Shown here: piece by piece, positions 35,603-43,858 of the stretch
Position numbering within the stretch: position 1 is the first letter of the stretch
Layout: each line of letters starts with the position of its first letter
From: JAYODZ01 sp965662735
Lineage (GTDB): Bacteria > Pseudomonadota > Alphaproteobacteria > RS24
DNA: 64,000 nt
Direction of reading: 5' to 3'
Assembly: GCA_965662735.1 (NCBI GenBank)
Contig: CBFIIU010000007.1
Location: 30,558-94,557, forward strand
The notes under the pieces: model-generated
Told to the model about the DNA's origin: nothing
Databases searched by the model: none
The model's input: the letters and a program-made list of their open reading frames with translations, nothing else
Program-made: the position numbers and the translations under genes

Positions 35603-36207
35603 GCCTGCGGATTGCCATCATCTATTCCGGACGCGGCAGCAATATGCTGACGCTTCTTGACCACATCATCGCCCACCCTGAAAAATTTGAGCTGGCAACC
35701 TTAGTGTGCAACATTTCGACGGCGCCCGGCATTGAACGAGCACAGGCAAAAGGCTTCGCGACCCACCTCATTGCGCATAAAGACTTTGCCTCACGCGATG
35801 CGTTTGAAACGGCCCTCAACGCGCATCTGCAAGAGCAAAATGTTGATGTGGTCTGTTTGGCGGGGTTTATGCGCTTGCTCACCGATCGGTTTGTGGACGC
35901 ATGGGCGGGTCGAATGATTAATATTCACCCATCGCTCTTGCCCCTTTACAAAGGGCTGCACACGCATGAACGCGCCCTCGCGGACGGAGCTTTAAAGCAT
36001 GGGTGCACCGTGCATTATGTTGTCGCCGAAATGGATGCAGGCCCGATAATTGTTCAACGTGAAACAGATGTTTTGCCGGGCGATACACCGGACAGCTTAG
36101 CCGCGCGTGTGCTTGAGCTTGAGCACGAGGCTTATATTGAGGCGCTGAACCAAATTGCCGACAAGAGTAAAAAAAATGGCCCTAACACCAATGTGTCAGG
36201 GCCATAA
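35599..36207 (+). CDS. purN: Phosphoribosylglycinamide formyltransferase
   Basis: Third step of purine synthesis: transfers formyl from 10-formyl-THF to GAR. 202 residues from ATG 35599, which overlaps the purM stop as ATGA; an in-frame GTG two codons earlier is less likely. Motifs are IYSGRGSNM (phosphate loop), INIHPSLLPLYKGLHTHERA with the catalytic His, and EMDAGPIIVQ with the catalytic Asp. The last nine codons coincide with the hairpin of the ndk terminator on the opposite strand. Confidence 0.96.
   Translation: MSLRIAIIYSGRGSNMLTLLDHIIAHPEKFELATLVCNISTAPGIERAQAKGFATHLIAHKDFASRDAFETALNAHLQEQNVDVVCLAGFMRLLTDRFVDAWAGRMINIHPSLLPLYKGLHTHERALADGALKHGCTVHYVVAEMDAGPIIVQRETDVLPGDTPDSLAARVLELEHEAYIEALNQIADKSKKNGPNTNVSGP
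36169..36204 (-). terminator. Intrinsic terminator of ndk, embedded in the purN 3' end
   Basis: Read on the minus strand, 36204-36177 forms a 12-bp stem with a 4-base loop (one G-U pair, otherwise Watson-Crick), followed by eight U residues (plus-strand A run 36169-36176). This is a textbook Rho-independent terminator for ndk, which ends 24 bases upstream. On the plus strand the same stem has an A-C mismatch and no T tract, so it should act mainly on ndk. The stem encodes the last codons of purN (GPNTNVSGP). Confidence 0.85.
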
Positions 36208-36228
36208 ATTCCGAAGCGCGATCGGCAC

Positions 36229-36651
36229 TTAGCCGACGATTTCCGCATCGCCAAAGAAGTAGCGAATTTCTTCAGCCGCTGTTTCCGGCGCATCCGATCC
36301 ATGGACAGAATTAGCCTCAATGCTCTCGGCAAAATCTTTACGAATAGTGCCCTCGGCCGCATCAGCGGGGTTGGTTGCACCCATAATTTCGCGGTTACGT
36401 GCAATCGCATTTTCCCCTTCGAGCACCTGCACAACAACCGGCCCAGAAATCATAAAAGATACGAGATCATTGAAGAAAGGCCGCTCTTTGTGAACAGCGT
36501 AGAAACCTTCAGCTTGCTCTTTGGTCATGTGAATGCGTTTAGACGCAACAACCCGCAGACCAGCAGACTCGAACCGATCAATAATTTTACCGGTCAAATT
36601 ACGTTGGGTGGCATCGGGTTTGATAATTGAAAATGTACGTTCGACGGCCAT
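36229..36651 (-). CDS. ndk: Nucleoside diphosphate kinase
   Basis: Balances nucleoside triphosphate pools by phosphate transfer from ATP. 140 residues, the normal length. It starts MAVERTFSIIKPDATQRN; the phosphorylated residue is His117 in EANSVHGSDAPE, with RPFFNDLVSFMISGPVV and GATNPADAAEGTIR as further family blocks. A strong intrinsic terminator follows at 36204-36169. It is downstream of holC (76-bp gap) on the same strand. Confidence 0.97.
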   Translation of the reverse strand: MAVERTFSIIKPDATQRNLTGKIIDRFESAGLRVVASKRIHMTKEQAEGFYAVHKERPFFNDLVSFMISGPVVVQVLEGENAIARNREIMGATNPADAAEGTIRKDFAESIEANSVHGSDAPETAAEEIRYFFGDAEIVG

Positions 36652-36727
36652 GTCGTTCTCCTCGATCTCGTGTGATGATGAGCGGCTTATACTGAGTTCA
36701 CCCCCTCAACGCAAGCATTTGCATCCG

Positions 36728-37186
36728 CTAAGCCTGCTGCGTCCACTGACCCGTATTTGACTGTTGCCAATAACTGATCTCGATATCCGCTTGCTCTTTG
36801 ATTTCTTTCCAATGCGCCCGCGCCGCTGTTAAGGCTTCGGGGTCCTCACCATTAAACAAATAAATCACGCGCTGAAGCCCGCCATGGTCACCCGCCCGCA
36901 TATCCTCAAGCAGCATCACGACATGCGGCTGATTGGGCGTATCTTCGCCTGTCGTCAACCAAATGGGCTGATCCGCTGCATAGATGGCCGCCGCATCGCC
37001 TTCCCGGGCATGGGCTAGAAAGCTGCCTTCTCCGAAACTCCATAGGGCTTCGCTAAGGCCATTAAGCGTTGCTTCTTGCCGCGCCCGAATAACCACTCGC
37101 CAGTCGCGATCGAGGCATAATTGCGCCAAGCGTGGCACAACCTCAGCCTCCGACTGATGGGTTAAATGGTAAAAGAAATACTCCAC
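36728..37186 (-). CDS. holC: DNA polymerase III chi subunit
   Basis: Chi links the clamp loader to single-stranded-DNA-binding protein at the replication fork. 152 residues from GTG 37186 (MEYFFYHLTHQSEAEVVPRL), which matches the family start; a longer frame reaching into pepA is less likely. The blocks DRDWRVVIRA, ALWSFGEGSFLAHA, QPIWLTT and VIYLFNGEDPEALTAAR are typical. It lies 17 bp after pepA, a conserved pair in proteobacteria. There is only a weak AGGA upstream. Confidence 0.87.
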   Translation of the reverse strand: MEYFFYHLTHQSEAEVVPRLAQLCLDRDWRVVIRARQEATLNGLSEALWSFGEGSFLAHAREGDAAAIYAADQPIWLTTGEDTPNQPHVVMLLEDMRAGDHGGLQRVIYLFNGEDPEALTAARAHWKEIKEQADIEISYWQQSNTGQWTQQA

Positions 37187-37203
37187 GTCGTCTTCATAAC
37201 GTC

Positions 37204-38682
37204 CTATTCGTAATAGGCGCGCACCAGACGATCCAAAAGTTTCACCCCATAACCGCTCGCCCATCCTTTACTCGTGGGCGTTTTGGGCGACCCCATCGCA
37301 GTTCCGGCAATGTCGAGATGAACCCATGGCACATTATTCACAAAGCGCTGCAAAAATTGTGCGGCCGTGCTGGATCCGGCATAACGGCCCCCAATATTTT
37401 TCATATCGGCATTAGGCGTGTTGATCATCTTGTTAAAATTATCATTCATGGGCATACGCCACACCCGTTCGTGCTCGCGCTTTCCGATTGTATCGAGCTT
37501 TTGGCACAGATCATCATTATTCGAGAACATGCCCGCATAATCTTGCCCCAAAGCAATCATTATAGCGCCGGTGAGGGTCGCAAGATCGATCATGAATTTT
37601 GGCTTAAACCGATTTTGCGTATACCAAAGTGCATCCGCCAAGACCAATCGCCCTTCCGCATCTGTGTTCAGCACTTCAATGGTCTGACCCGACATGGACG
37701 TCACAATATCGCCAGGGCGTTGAGCTGTGCCTGAGGGCATATTCTCAACAAGACCCAGCACACCAATCACATTGGCCTTGGCTTTTCGCCGTGCCAAAGA
37801 AGTCATCAGGCCGGTCACCGCGGCGGCGCCCCCCATATCGCCCTTCATATCTTCCATGCCAGCCGAGGGCTTAATCGAAATACCCCCTGTGTCAAAGCAC
37901 ACACCCTTGCCAATGAAGGCGATGGGTTGCTTCGATTTTGCGGCGCCTTGCCATTGCATCACAACCAATTGGCTTGGGTGCACACTGCCCTGCCCCACGC
38001 CCAAAAGCGCGCCCATGCCAAGGCGTTTCATTTGCGCCTCAGACAGCACCTCCACCTTCACCCCCAATTTCGTGAGTTGCCGCGCCCGGCGTGCAAATTC
38101 GGGAGGTGTTAAAATATTGGCCGGCTCATTCACCAAGTCGCGCGCGGCGGCCATACCTTCAGCAATGGCTGAGAACTCGGAATATAGTTTTTTCGCTTGA
38201 ACCGACGAGCTTAGCGCAATGGCCAAGCGAGCGGCCTTCGGCTTATCTTTCTTATCTGTTTTATAGCGGTCAAATCGGTAAGCGCCCAATTCCGCGCCCA
38301 AGGCGACACGGGCTGCTATTTCACCCGTCGAGACACCATTTTCAAAGCCCTGCACGAGAACATGGCCAGCGCCGCCTTTCGCCAAAAAGCCAGCAATCTT
38401 ACCACCGATATTCTCGAAATCATGCTCCGAGACGGTGTCCGCTTTTCCCACACCCAGCAGTATAATGCGCTCAAGCCGGACACCATGCGGGGCAATAATC
38501 GTCAGCGACTGTCCAGCATCGCCCTTAAACGATTGACTGCGCATGGCGCGAGTGATCGCCTGTCCCGTTTGTTTATTGAGCGCCTCTCCCCACGTGCCCA
38601 AATTTCGGCTGGATGGAACTAGGATAAAAACGGTTCCATTCTTGGGAACAGATGTGCCTGAAAAACTGACGGTTATAGACAT
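37204..38682 (-). CDS. pepA: Leucyl aminopeptidase (M17, cytosol aminopeptidase)
   Basis: Di-metal exopeptidase removing N-terminal residues, especially Leu, in the cytoplasm. 492 residues from ATG 38682, chosen because GAGGAG (38695-38690) is seven bases upstream; an ATG five codons earlier would overlap that site. The metal and active-site blocks are IGKGVCFDTGGISIKPSAGM, MKGDMGGAAAV and NTDAEGRLVLADAL, the family signature. In some bacteria PepA also binds DNA; nothing here tests that. It diverges from surA across about 330 bp. Confidence 0.97.
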   Translation of the reverse strand: MSITVSFSGTSVPKNGTVFILVPSSRNLGTWGEALNKQTGQAITRAMRSQSFKGDAGQSLTIIAPHGVRLERIILLGVGKADTVSEHDFENIGGKIAGFLAKGGAGHVLVQGFENGVSTGEIAARVALGAELGAYRFDRYKTDKKDKPKAARLAIALSSSVQAKKLYSEFSAIAEGMAAARDLVNEPANILTPPEFARRARQLTKLGVKVEVLSEAQMKRLGMGALLGVGQGSVHPSQLVVMQWQGAAKSKQPIAFIGKGVCFDTGGISIKPSAGMEDMKGDMGGAAAVTGLMTSLARRKAKANVIGVLGLVENMPSGTAQRPGDIVTSMSGQTIEVLNTDAEGRLVLADALWYTQNRFKPKFMIDLATLTGAIMIALGQDYAGMFSNNDDLCQKLDTIGKREHERVWRMPMNDNFNKMINTPNADMKNIGGRYAGSSTAAQFLQRFVNNVPWVHLDIAGTAMGSPKTPTSKGWASGYGVKLLDRLVRAYYE

Positions 38683-38739
38683 GATATGGCTCCTCACATT
38701 TGATTGAGATCATTCATTGCAGTGCGATAAACGATGATC

Positions 38740-38839
38740 CTATGGATATAGAGTGGAATACACCAGTTTGACAGAGTTTCCCCGCTAAATTTAGGCCTTT
38801 CTGCATAAATTCTTTGTGGCTCTATGGATATTGAGTGGA
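38740..38839. repeat. 18-bp direct repeat pair, 82 bp apart
   Basis: CTATGGATATAGAGTGGA at 38740-38757 and CTATGGATATTGAGTGGA at 38822-38839 differ by one base. They could be binding sites for one regulator or remains of a rearrangement. The first lies about 58 bp upstream of the pepA start. Confidence 0.7.
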
Positions 38840-38912
38840 TTATGATACACAAAAGTGATTCAAGGGGCCTCAACCACACTTGGGGCCGTTTAACTTTAAT
38901 TCAATGGCTCTC

Positions 38913-38964
38913 GGTCTCGGCTTGGGGTCTCGGCTTGAGGTCTCGGCTTGGGGTCTCAGCTTCG
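38913..38964. repeat. Four 13-bp tandem repeats upstream of surA
   Basis: Units GGTCTCGGCTTGG (38913-38925), GGTCTCGGCTTGA (38926-38938), GGTCTCGGCTTGG (38939-38951) and GGTCTCAGCTTCG (38952-38964). They end 45 bases before the surA start. The unit is not a multiple of three and no ORF uses it, so it is non-coding. Confidence 0.85.
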
Positions 38965-39009
38965 TGTCAAAACTAACAACGAGTTGATCGCGGTTTCACC
39001 AAATAGAAT

Positions 39010-40266
39010 ATGTATGTGCTGATGTTCTCACGCTTCCAAAGATTGCTGGCAGGTCTTGCCCTTAGTGCCGTCGTTTCTCATTCCGCGATGGGCGCTGCCA
39101 CGCGTGATGTCGAGGGTATCGCCGCCATTGTGAATGACGAGGTTATTTCATTATACGATGTCGACCAGCGGGTTGATCTATTTTTGGCAACGTCAGGTAT
39201 CCCCCGTTCACCCGAAACCATTGATCGCCTGCGGGGCCAGGTTTTGCGCTCATTGGTCGATGAGAAACTGCAAATGCAGGAAGCTCGTGAGGTCGAAATC
39301 CAGATCTCTAAAAGCGAAATCGATGACGACATGAAGCGCATGGCCCAGCAATCGGGTCGGACGGTTGATCAAGTGCTCGAGTTTCTCAAAGAAAATAATA
39401 TTGACGAAAACACGCTCCGCCAGCAAATCATGGCCGAGTTGGCTTGGGATCAATTTGTGCGTCGCCGCTATGGCGGTCGAATTGCCATCAGCAAAACAGA
39501 TATTGACGAGCAGTACCGGCGCGCCATTGATGCGATTGATCAGCCCAGCTATTTGATCAGCGAGATTTTAATATCAGCAGATAATGCCGCCGACGAGGAT
39601 CGGTTGCGCGGTGTGACGGAGGAAATTATCCGCCAGCTTAAAGCGGGGGTGGATTTTTCAGCCATCGCTCGCCAGCTTTCATCTTCGGCGTCATCCGCCC
39701 GGGGAGGCGATGTGGGCTGGGTCTATGAGAACCAGCTCGACCCGCGCGTTCAAGCCGTGTTGCGCGAAATGCAACCCGGTCAAATTTCCGCGCCTATTCC
39801 AACACCAGCGGGCGTTTACATTATCGGCCTGCGTGACAAACAAGAGAGCGGCGGGCGCAATCCATTACGCAATCAATTCGATCTTCTCAATGTGGCCTTT
39901 GCGAAAGACGCCAATCCAGAGGTCATTCGCTCCCTTCATGACGGCTTTAAAACCTGCAAAAGCACCCAAGAAGAAGCCTCGGCCAAAGGCGCCACGATCA
40001 GCCAGCGCACCGGATTGCAGCCCCTTGCTGCCTTCGACCCCGGTTTACGCACCGTCATTAGCGGCCTCGAAGCGGGTCAGCGAACCGACGTGATGGAAAC
40101 AGCCGATGCGATGGTATTTGTCGCCGTATGTGATCGGAAAGATGATATCGGTGTTCAAATTTCACGCGAAGCCATTGAAAATAATCTCTATTCGCAACGC
40201 GTTTCGATGATGGCGCGACGACATTTGCGCGACCTTCGCCGCGATTCCATTGTTGAATATCGGTAA
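39010..40266 (+). CDS. surA: SurA-like periplasmic peptidyl-prolyl isomerase/chaperone
   Basis: Periplasmic chaperone for outer-membrane proteins. 418 residues with a signal peptide (about 1-30, FQRLLAGLALSAVVSHSAMG). The SurA N-terminal chaperone domain follows (VEGIAAIVNDEVISLYDVDQ to about 165), then one parvulin domain (about 180-280; SYLISEILISADNA, ARQLSSSASSARGGDVGWV, GVYIIGLRDK) and a C-terminal helical part. Escherichia coli SurA has two parvulin domains; one is usual in alphaproteobacteria. The start codon choice (39010 or 39022) is uncertain. rsmA follows after five bases; pdxA, often between them, is missing. Confidence 0.92.
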   Translation: MYVLMFSRFQRLLAGLALSAVVSHSAMGAATRDVEGIAAIVNDEVISLYDVDQRVDLFLATSGIPRSPETIDRLRGQVLRSLVDEKLQMQEAREVEIQISKSEIDDDMKRMAQQSGRTVDQVLEFLKENNIDENTLRQQIMAELAWDQFVRRRYGGRIAISKTDIDEQYRRAIDAIDQPSYLISEILISADNAADEDRLRGVTEEIIRQLKAGVDFSAIARQLSSSASSARGGDVGWVYENQLDPRVQAVLREMQPGQISAPIPTPAGVYIIGLRDKQESGGRNPLRNQFDLLNVAFAKDANPEVIRSLHDGFKTCKSTQEEASAKGATISQRTGLQPLAAFDPGLRTVISGLEAGQRTDVMETADAMVFVAVCDRKDDIGVQISREAIENNLYSQRVSMMARRHLRDLRRDSIVEYR

Positions 40267-40271
40267 CGCCT

Positions 40272-41147
40272 ATGCCCATTGATGACCTGCCATCTATTGG
40301 CGAGGTAATCCGAAGAGATGATTTGCGCGCCCGAAAATCGCTCGGCCAAAATTTTTTACTCGATCTGAATCTGACATCGCGCATTGCCCGGGCCGTTCCT
40401 TTTCACGATGATCCCGTGGTTGAAATTGGTCCTGGTCCAGGCGCATTAACGCGCGCGCTGTTGGCCACGGGCGTCCGCAAACTTATTTGCGTTGAAATGG
40501 ATGAGCGGTTTTTGCCCGCGCTCAATGAAATTTCCGCCCACTACCCTAATCGTCTGGACATTGTCTCCGGCGATGCCCGGACCGTTCCCCTTGCCGAGCT
40601 GACGCAAGGCCCGTTTCATATCGCTGCCAATCTGCCCTATAATGTGGGAACCCATTTACTCACCGGTTGGCTCGAGGCCGATTGGCCGCCAAGCTGGAAA
40701 TCCCTCACATTAATGTTTCAAAAAGAAGTCGCGGAGCGACTGATTGCCCGCCCGAACCAAAAGCAATATGGACGCCTCAGCGTCCTCACGCAGTGGCGTA
40801 ATCACGCCGATATTTTGTTCGACGTATCGGCATCGGCATTTGTGCCGCCGCCCAAGGTCACTTCCAGCATCGTCCAAATTATGCCCAAATCGCCTCATCG
40901 CGATGTCAAGCCAAGCCTCTTAGGCGACATCACCCGACGAGCCTTTGCACAACGACGGAAAATGTTGCGCGTCAGCTTGAAACAGCTATGCTCTCAGCCA
41001 GAGGATTTATTAGCAAAGGCAGGTATTGACGGGCAGCGCCGGGGCGAAACACTCAGTGTTGATGAATTTTGCCATCTCGCTGCGATTGCCGAGAGCCTCG
41101 GCATCGGAGACGATCCCCCGTTAACACCCCGTCAGCACAGAATATGA
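40272..41147 (+). CDS. rsmA: 16S rRNA dimethyladenosine transferase (KsgA/RsmA)
   Basis: Dimethylates two adjacent adenosines near the 3' end of 16S rRNA, late in 30S assembly. 291 residues. The N-terminal block KSLGQNFLLDLNLTSRIA is followed by the SAM-binding motif VVEIGPGPGALTRALL, the acidic motif ICVEMDERFLPAL, SGDARTVPL, and the catalytic ANLPYNVGTHLL. FAQRRKMLRVSLK marks the C-terminal RNA-binding part. It is linked with surA (five bases). Confidence 0.96.
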   Translation: MPIDDLPSIGEVIRRDDLRARKSLGQNFLLDLNLTSRIARAVPFHDDPVVEIGPGPGALTRALLATGVRKLICVEMDERFLPALNEISAHYPNRLDIVSGDARTVPLAELTQGPFHIAANLPYNVGTHLLTGWLEADWPPSWKSLTLMFQKEVAERLIARPNQKQYGRLSVLTQWRNHADILFDVSASAFVPPPKVTSSIVQIMPKSPHRDVKPSLLGDITRRAFAQRRKMLRVSLKQLCSQPEDLLAKAGIDGQRRGETLSVDEFCHLAAIAESLGIGDDPPLTPRQHRI

Positions 41148-41190
41148 AACCAAGTTTAAAGCAAGACAGAATAGATAGAGGGAGTTACAG

Positions 41191-42234
41191 ATGAAAAGTC
41201 AGGCCGTCACGCAATATGGGGCACCGCTTCAGGAAGTCGAAACCGCACAACCCGACCCACAAGGGTCAGAGGTCGTTGTGGAAGTCACCCATTGCGGGGT
41301 CTGTCACTCTGATGTTCATATTCATGATGGTCACTTTGATTTTGGGAATGGCAATAAGCTCGACCTTACGGGCAAGCCACTGCCCTTGACCCTGGGCCAC
41401 GAAATTGAGGGAACCGTCGTCGCTATTGGGCCTGACGTTAAAGATGTTAAAATTGGCGAGCGTAAAATCGTCTATCCGTGGATTGGCTGCGGCGACTGCG
41501 CGATCTGCGACCGCGGTGATGAACACATCTGCAACACGCGGGCCCTTGGCGTCAATCTTCCTGGCGGCTTCGCATCCCACTGTTTGGTTCCTCATGAAAA
41601 ATATTGCCTTGACGCAACAGGCATCCCGGAAGGGCTCGCGAGCACCTATATGTGCTCGGGCATCACCGCCTATGCTGCCCTTAAATATTTCAAACCGTTG
41701 GCCCCGGGCGAGCAATTGCTGATCGTGGGCCTTGGCGGTGTCGGCATGATGGCCCTTCAATTTGCCTTTGAGATGTTCGATACGCCGCCTTTAGTTGCCG
41801 ATATTGATGAGCATAAATTGCAAGCTGCATTGGGGGCCGGAGCGGCCGCCGCCTATAATCCGAAGAATCCAGATGAGCTTAAGCGACTGCTCAAAGACAC
41901 CAATGGGGGTGTGCCCGCAGCAGCCGATTTTGTTGGATCGGAAGGCTCGCTTAATTTTGCCAATGGCGCCATTCGCAAAGGCGGCGAAGTGCGAATTGTG
42001 GGCCTCTTTGGTGGGGCTTTCACAACACCCATCCCGCTCTTCCCGATGCGCAACATTTCCATCGCTGGCTCTTTCACCGGCTCACTTGCCGATACAATTG
42101 AAATGCTGGAATTGGTGAAACAAGGCAAGATCAATCCAATTCCGGTTGAAAAGCGACCAATGGAGCAGGCAAGCGCGACCCTTGATGATTTGCGACACGG
42201 ACGGATATTGGGACGCGTCGTCCTGACGTCCTAA
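41191..42234 (+). CDS. Zinc-dependent alcohol dehydrogenase (MDR family)
   Basis: Medium-chain NAD(P)-dependent dehydrogenase. 347 residues with a good ribosome binding site (GAGGGAG) before ATG 41191. The catalytic zinc ligands are Cys38 (HCGVCHSD) and His70-Glu71 (LGHEIEG); the structural zinc uses Cys100, Cys103, Cys106 and Cys114 (GCGDCAICDRGDEHIC). The nucleotide-binding loop is VGLGGVGMMALQ (about 176-187). Its substrate cannot be read from the sequence; the family oxidises or reduces a range of alcohols and aldehydes. It stands between rsmA and the convergent gmk, and may be a separate transcript. Confidence 0.9.
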   Translation: MKSQAVTQYGAPLQEVETAQPDPQGSEVVVEVTHCGVCHSDVHIHDGHFDFGNGNKLDLTGKPLPLTLGHEIEGTVVAIGPDVKDVKIGERKIVYPWIGCGDCAICDRGDEHICNTRALGVNLPGGFASHCLVPHEKYCLDATGIPEGLASTYMCSGITAYAALKYFKPLAPGEQLLIVGLGGVGMMALQFAFEMFDTPPLVADIDEHKLQAALGAGAAAAYNPKNPDELKRLLKDTNGGVPAAADFVGSEGSLNFANGAIRKGGEVRIVGLFGGAFTTPIPLFPMRNISIAGSFTGSLADTIEMLELVKQGKINPIPVEKRPMEQASATLDDLRHGRILGRVVLTS

Positions 42235-42246
42235 CGCGACGCCGAA

Positions 42247-42888
42247 TTACAGGCTATCGCGAAGTCGCTTCACAAAATCGACGAGGCCGGTCTGGCGCGC
42301 GCGCTTTTGCCGTTCCGCATACAAAATAGAGCGGATGATTTCGAGGCTGCGATCAACGTTATCATTGATCACAACATAGTCATATTCTGCGTAATGACTA
42401 ATTTCATTCGAGGCCTTGGCCATACGTTGCGCCACCACTTCCGCACTGTCCTGGGCGCGCGTCAGCAGACGACGTTCCAATTCAGCAGCCGATGGCGGCA
42501 AGATGAAAACGCGGACCAAATCATCGGCAGCGGCTTCCTGCAATTGCTGCGTCCCTTGCCAATCAATGTCAAAGAGAACATCACGCCCCTGCGCAAGCGC
42601 CTGCTCAACGGGTTCGCGCGGCGTGCCGTAATAATAGTCAAACACTTTCGCCCATTCGAGCAGCGCCTCGCGATTGCGCATTTCGCCAAAGCTCTGCGTA
42701 TCTACAAAGTGATAATCAACACCATCAACCTCGCCGGGCCGCGCAGGGCGCGTGGTTGCGGAGACAGACATGGTCAGATCCGGGTCACCATCTAATAGTC
42801 GGCGCGATAAGGTCGTCTTCCCCGCTCCGGACGGTGACGACAACACCAACATTAACCCGCGTCTTTTAACATCATAAGCTGACTGCAT
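42247..42888 (-). CDS. gmk: Guanylate kinase
   Basis: Phosphorylates GMP to GDP. 213 residues from ATG 42888 (MQSAYDVKRRGLMLVLSSPS), seven bases after the mltG stop; the longer in-frame extension lies inside mltG and has no family match. The P-loop is SSPSGAGKTTLSR; GMP-site blocks are SVSATTRPARPGEVDGVDYHF and FDIDWQGTQQL. The lid Arg residues lie near LLTRAQDSAEVVAQRM. It is the last gene of the fabD...mltG-gmk run. yicC, usually between mltG and gmk in this class, is not present. Confidence 0.96.
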   Translation of the reverse strand: MQSAYDVKRRGLMLVLSSPSGAGKTTLSRRLLDGDPDLTMSVSATTRPARPGEVDGVDYHFVDTQSFGEMRNREALLEWAKVFDYYYGTPREPVEQALAQGRDVLFDIDWQGTQQLQEAAADDLVRVFILPPSAAELERRLLTRAQDSAEVVAQRMAKASNEISHYAEYDYVVINDNVDRSLEIIRSILYAERQKRARQTGLVDFVKRLRDSL

Positions 42889-42895
42889 GGGGGTA

Positions 42896-43858
42896 CTATC
42901 GACGATTCGAGCGCCATTTGATGACATTTTTATTGTGCTCTGAGAGTGTTTTTGAAAACACATGCCCCCCCGAGCCATCTGCCACAAAATAGAGATACTC
43001 ACTGTCATCAGGATTGAGGGTCGCCGCGAGGGCGGCGCGCCCAGGATGGGCGATCGGGGCTGGGGGCAAGCCCTTAATGACATAGGTATTAAAAGGCGTT
43101 TCCTTGCGCAATTCACTCAAGCGAATGCCTCGACCAAGCCCTCGCCCGCCAGTTAGGCCATAAATAATCGTTGGATCGGATTGCAGACGCATCCCAAGAC
43201 GAAGCCGATTAATAAAAACCGACGCGACATAGGGACGCTCGCGGTCAACCCCCGTCTCTTTTTCGACAATCGAAGCCAAAATCACGGCCTCCCGCTGTGT
43301 CTTTAACGGCAGATCCATTTGCCGTCGCGCCCACAGCTCCTTCAGAACTTCCGCCTGCGCTTGTTGCATAAGCTCAATCACGGTTCGACGATCGGTTCCG
43401 CGCGAGAAATAATATGTATCCGGCAGCACACTGCCTTCGTCGAGCGATGCAATCTCTGGACCTGAGAGAAAAGCTGTTCCGTTAATCTGATCGATGATTT
43501 GGACGCTGGTAATTCCCTCAACAATGGTCAACGGATAAAGAAAAACCCGTCCGTCGCGAATCTGGCTGGCGACATCTGCCATGCTCAGACGTCCCGCAAA
43601 ACCATATTCCCCTGCTTGCAATTGATGCGCTTGCTGGCGCAATCGGATCATCACCGTGAAAACGGGCGCCGAGCGAATAATGCCCGCAGAGGCGAGAGAT
43701 TGGCTGATTTGGCGTAAGCTCGCCCCTTGGGGGATCGTCACACGCTGTTCGGGGTCAATTGAGACAGGAACGAAGTAAACACTTAAAAACCCGATAAAGG
43801 CGAGCAGCACAGCAAGCCCACCTCCAATTAACAGGATAAAGCGCCGCCCCGAGGTCAC
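42896..43858 (-). CDS. mltG: Endolytic murein transglycosylase MltG (YceG-like)
   Basis: Cuts nascent glycan strands at the inner membrane and so helps set their length. 320 residues. One membrane helix (about 7-28, FILLIGGGLAVLLAFIGFLS) is followed by a LysM-like part and the YceG domain. The catalytic Glu lies in ILASIVEKETGVDRER, and the conserved end block is NTYVIKGLPPAPIAHPG. It starts with GTG 43858, which overlaps the fabF stop by four bases (GTGA). Confidence 0.95.
   Translation of the reverse strand: MTSGRRFILLIGGGLAVLLAFIGFLSVYFVPVSIDPEQRVTIPQGASLRQISQSLASAGIIRSAPVFTVMIRLRQQAHQLQAGEYGFAGRLSMADVASQIRDGRVFLYPLTIVEGITSVQIIDQINGTAFLSGPEIASLDEGSVLPDTYYFSRGTDRRTVIELMQQAQAEVLKELWARRQMDLPLKTQREAVILASIVEKETGVDRERPYVASVFINRLRLGMRLQSDPTIIYGLTGGRGLGRGIRLSELRKETPFNTYVIKGLPPAPIAHPGRAALAATLNPDDSEYLYFVADGSGGHVFSKTLSEHNKNVIKWRSNRR

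Larger units (their letters stand above)
38683..39009. promoter_or_regulatory. Intergenic region between pepA and surA with two repeat sets
   Basis: 327 bp with no gene that I can support. It should hold the divergent promoters of pepA and surA. Contents: the pepA ribosome binding site, an 18-bp direct repeat (38740-38757 and 38822-38839), a TTGACA hexamer at 38768-38773 without a well-spaced partner, and four 13-bp tandem repeats (38913-38964). In many alphaproteobacteria lptF, lptG and lptD lie between these two genes; they are absent here. Confidence 0.6.

Noticed and set aside
37132..37734. 200-residue plus-strand frame across holC and pepA
   Set aside because: It covers two well-supported minus-strand genes and has no recognisable domain.
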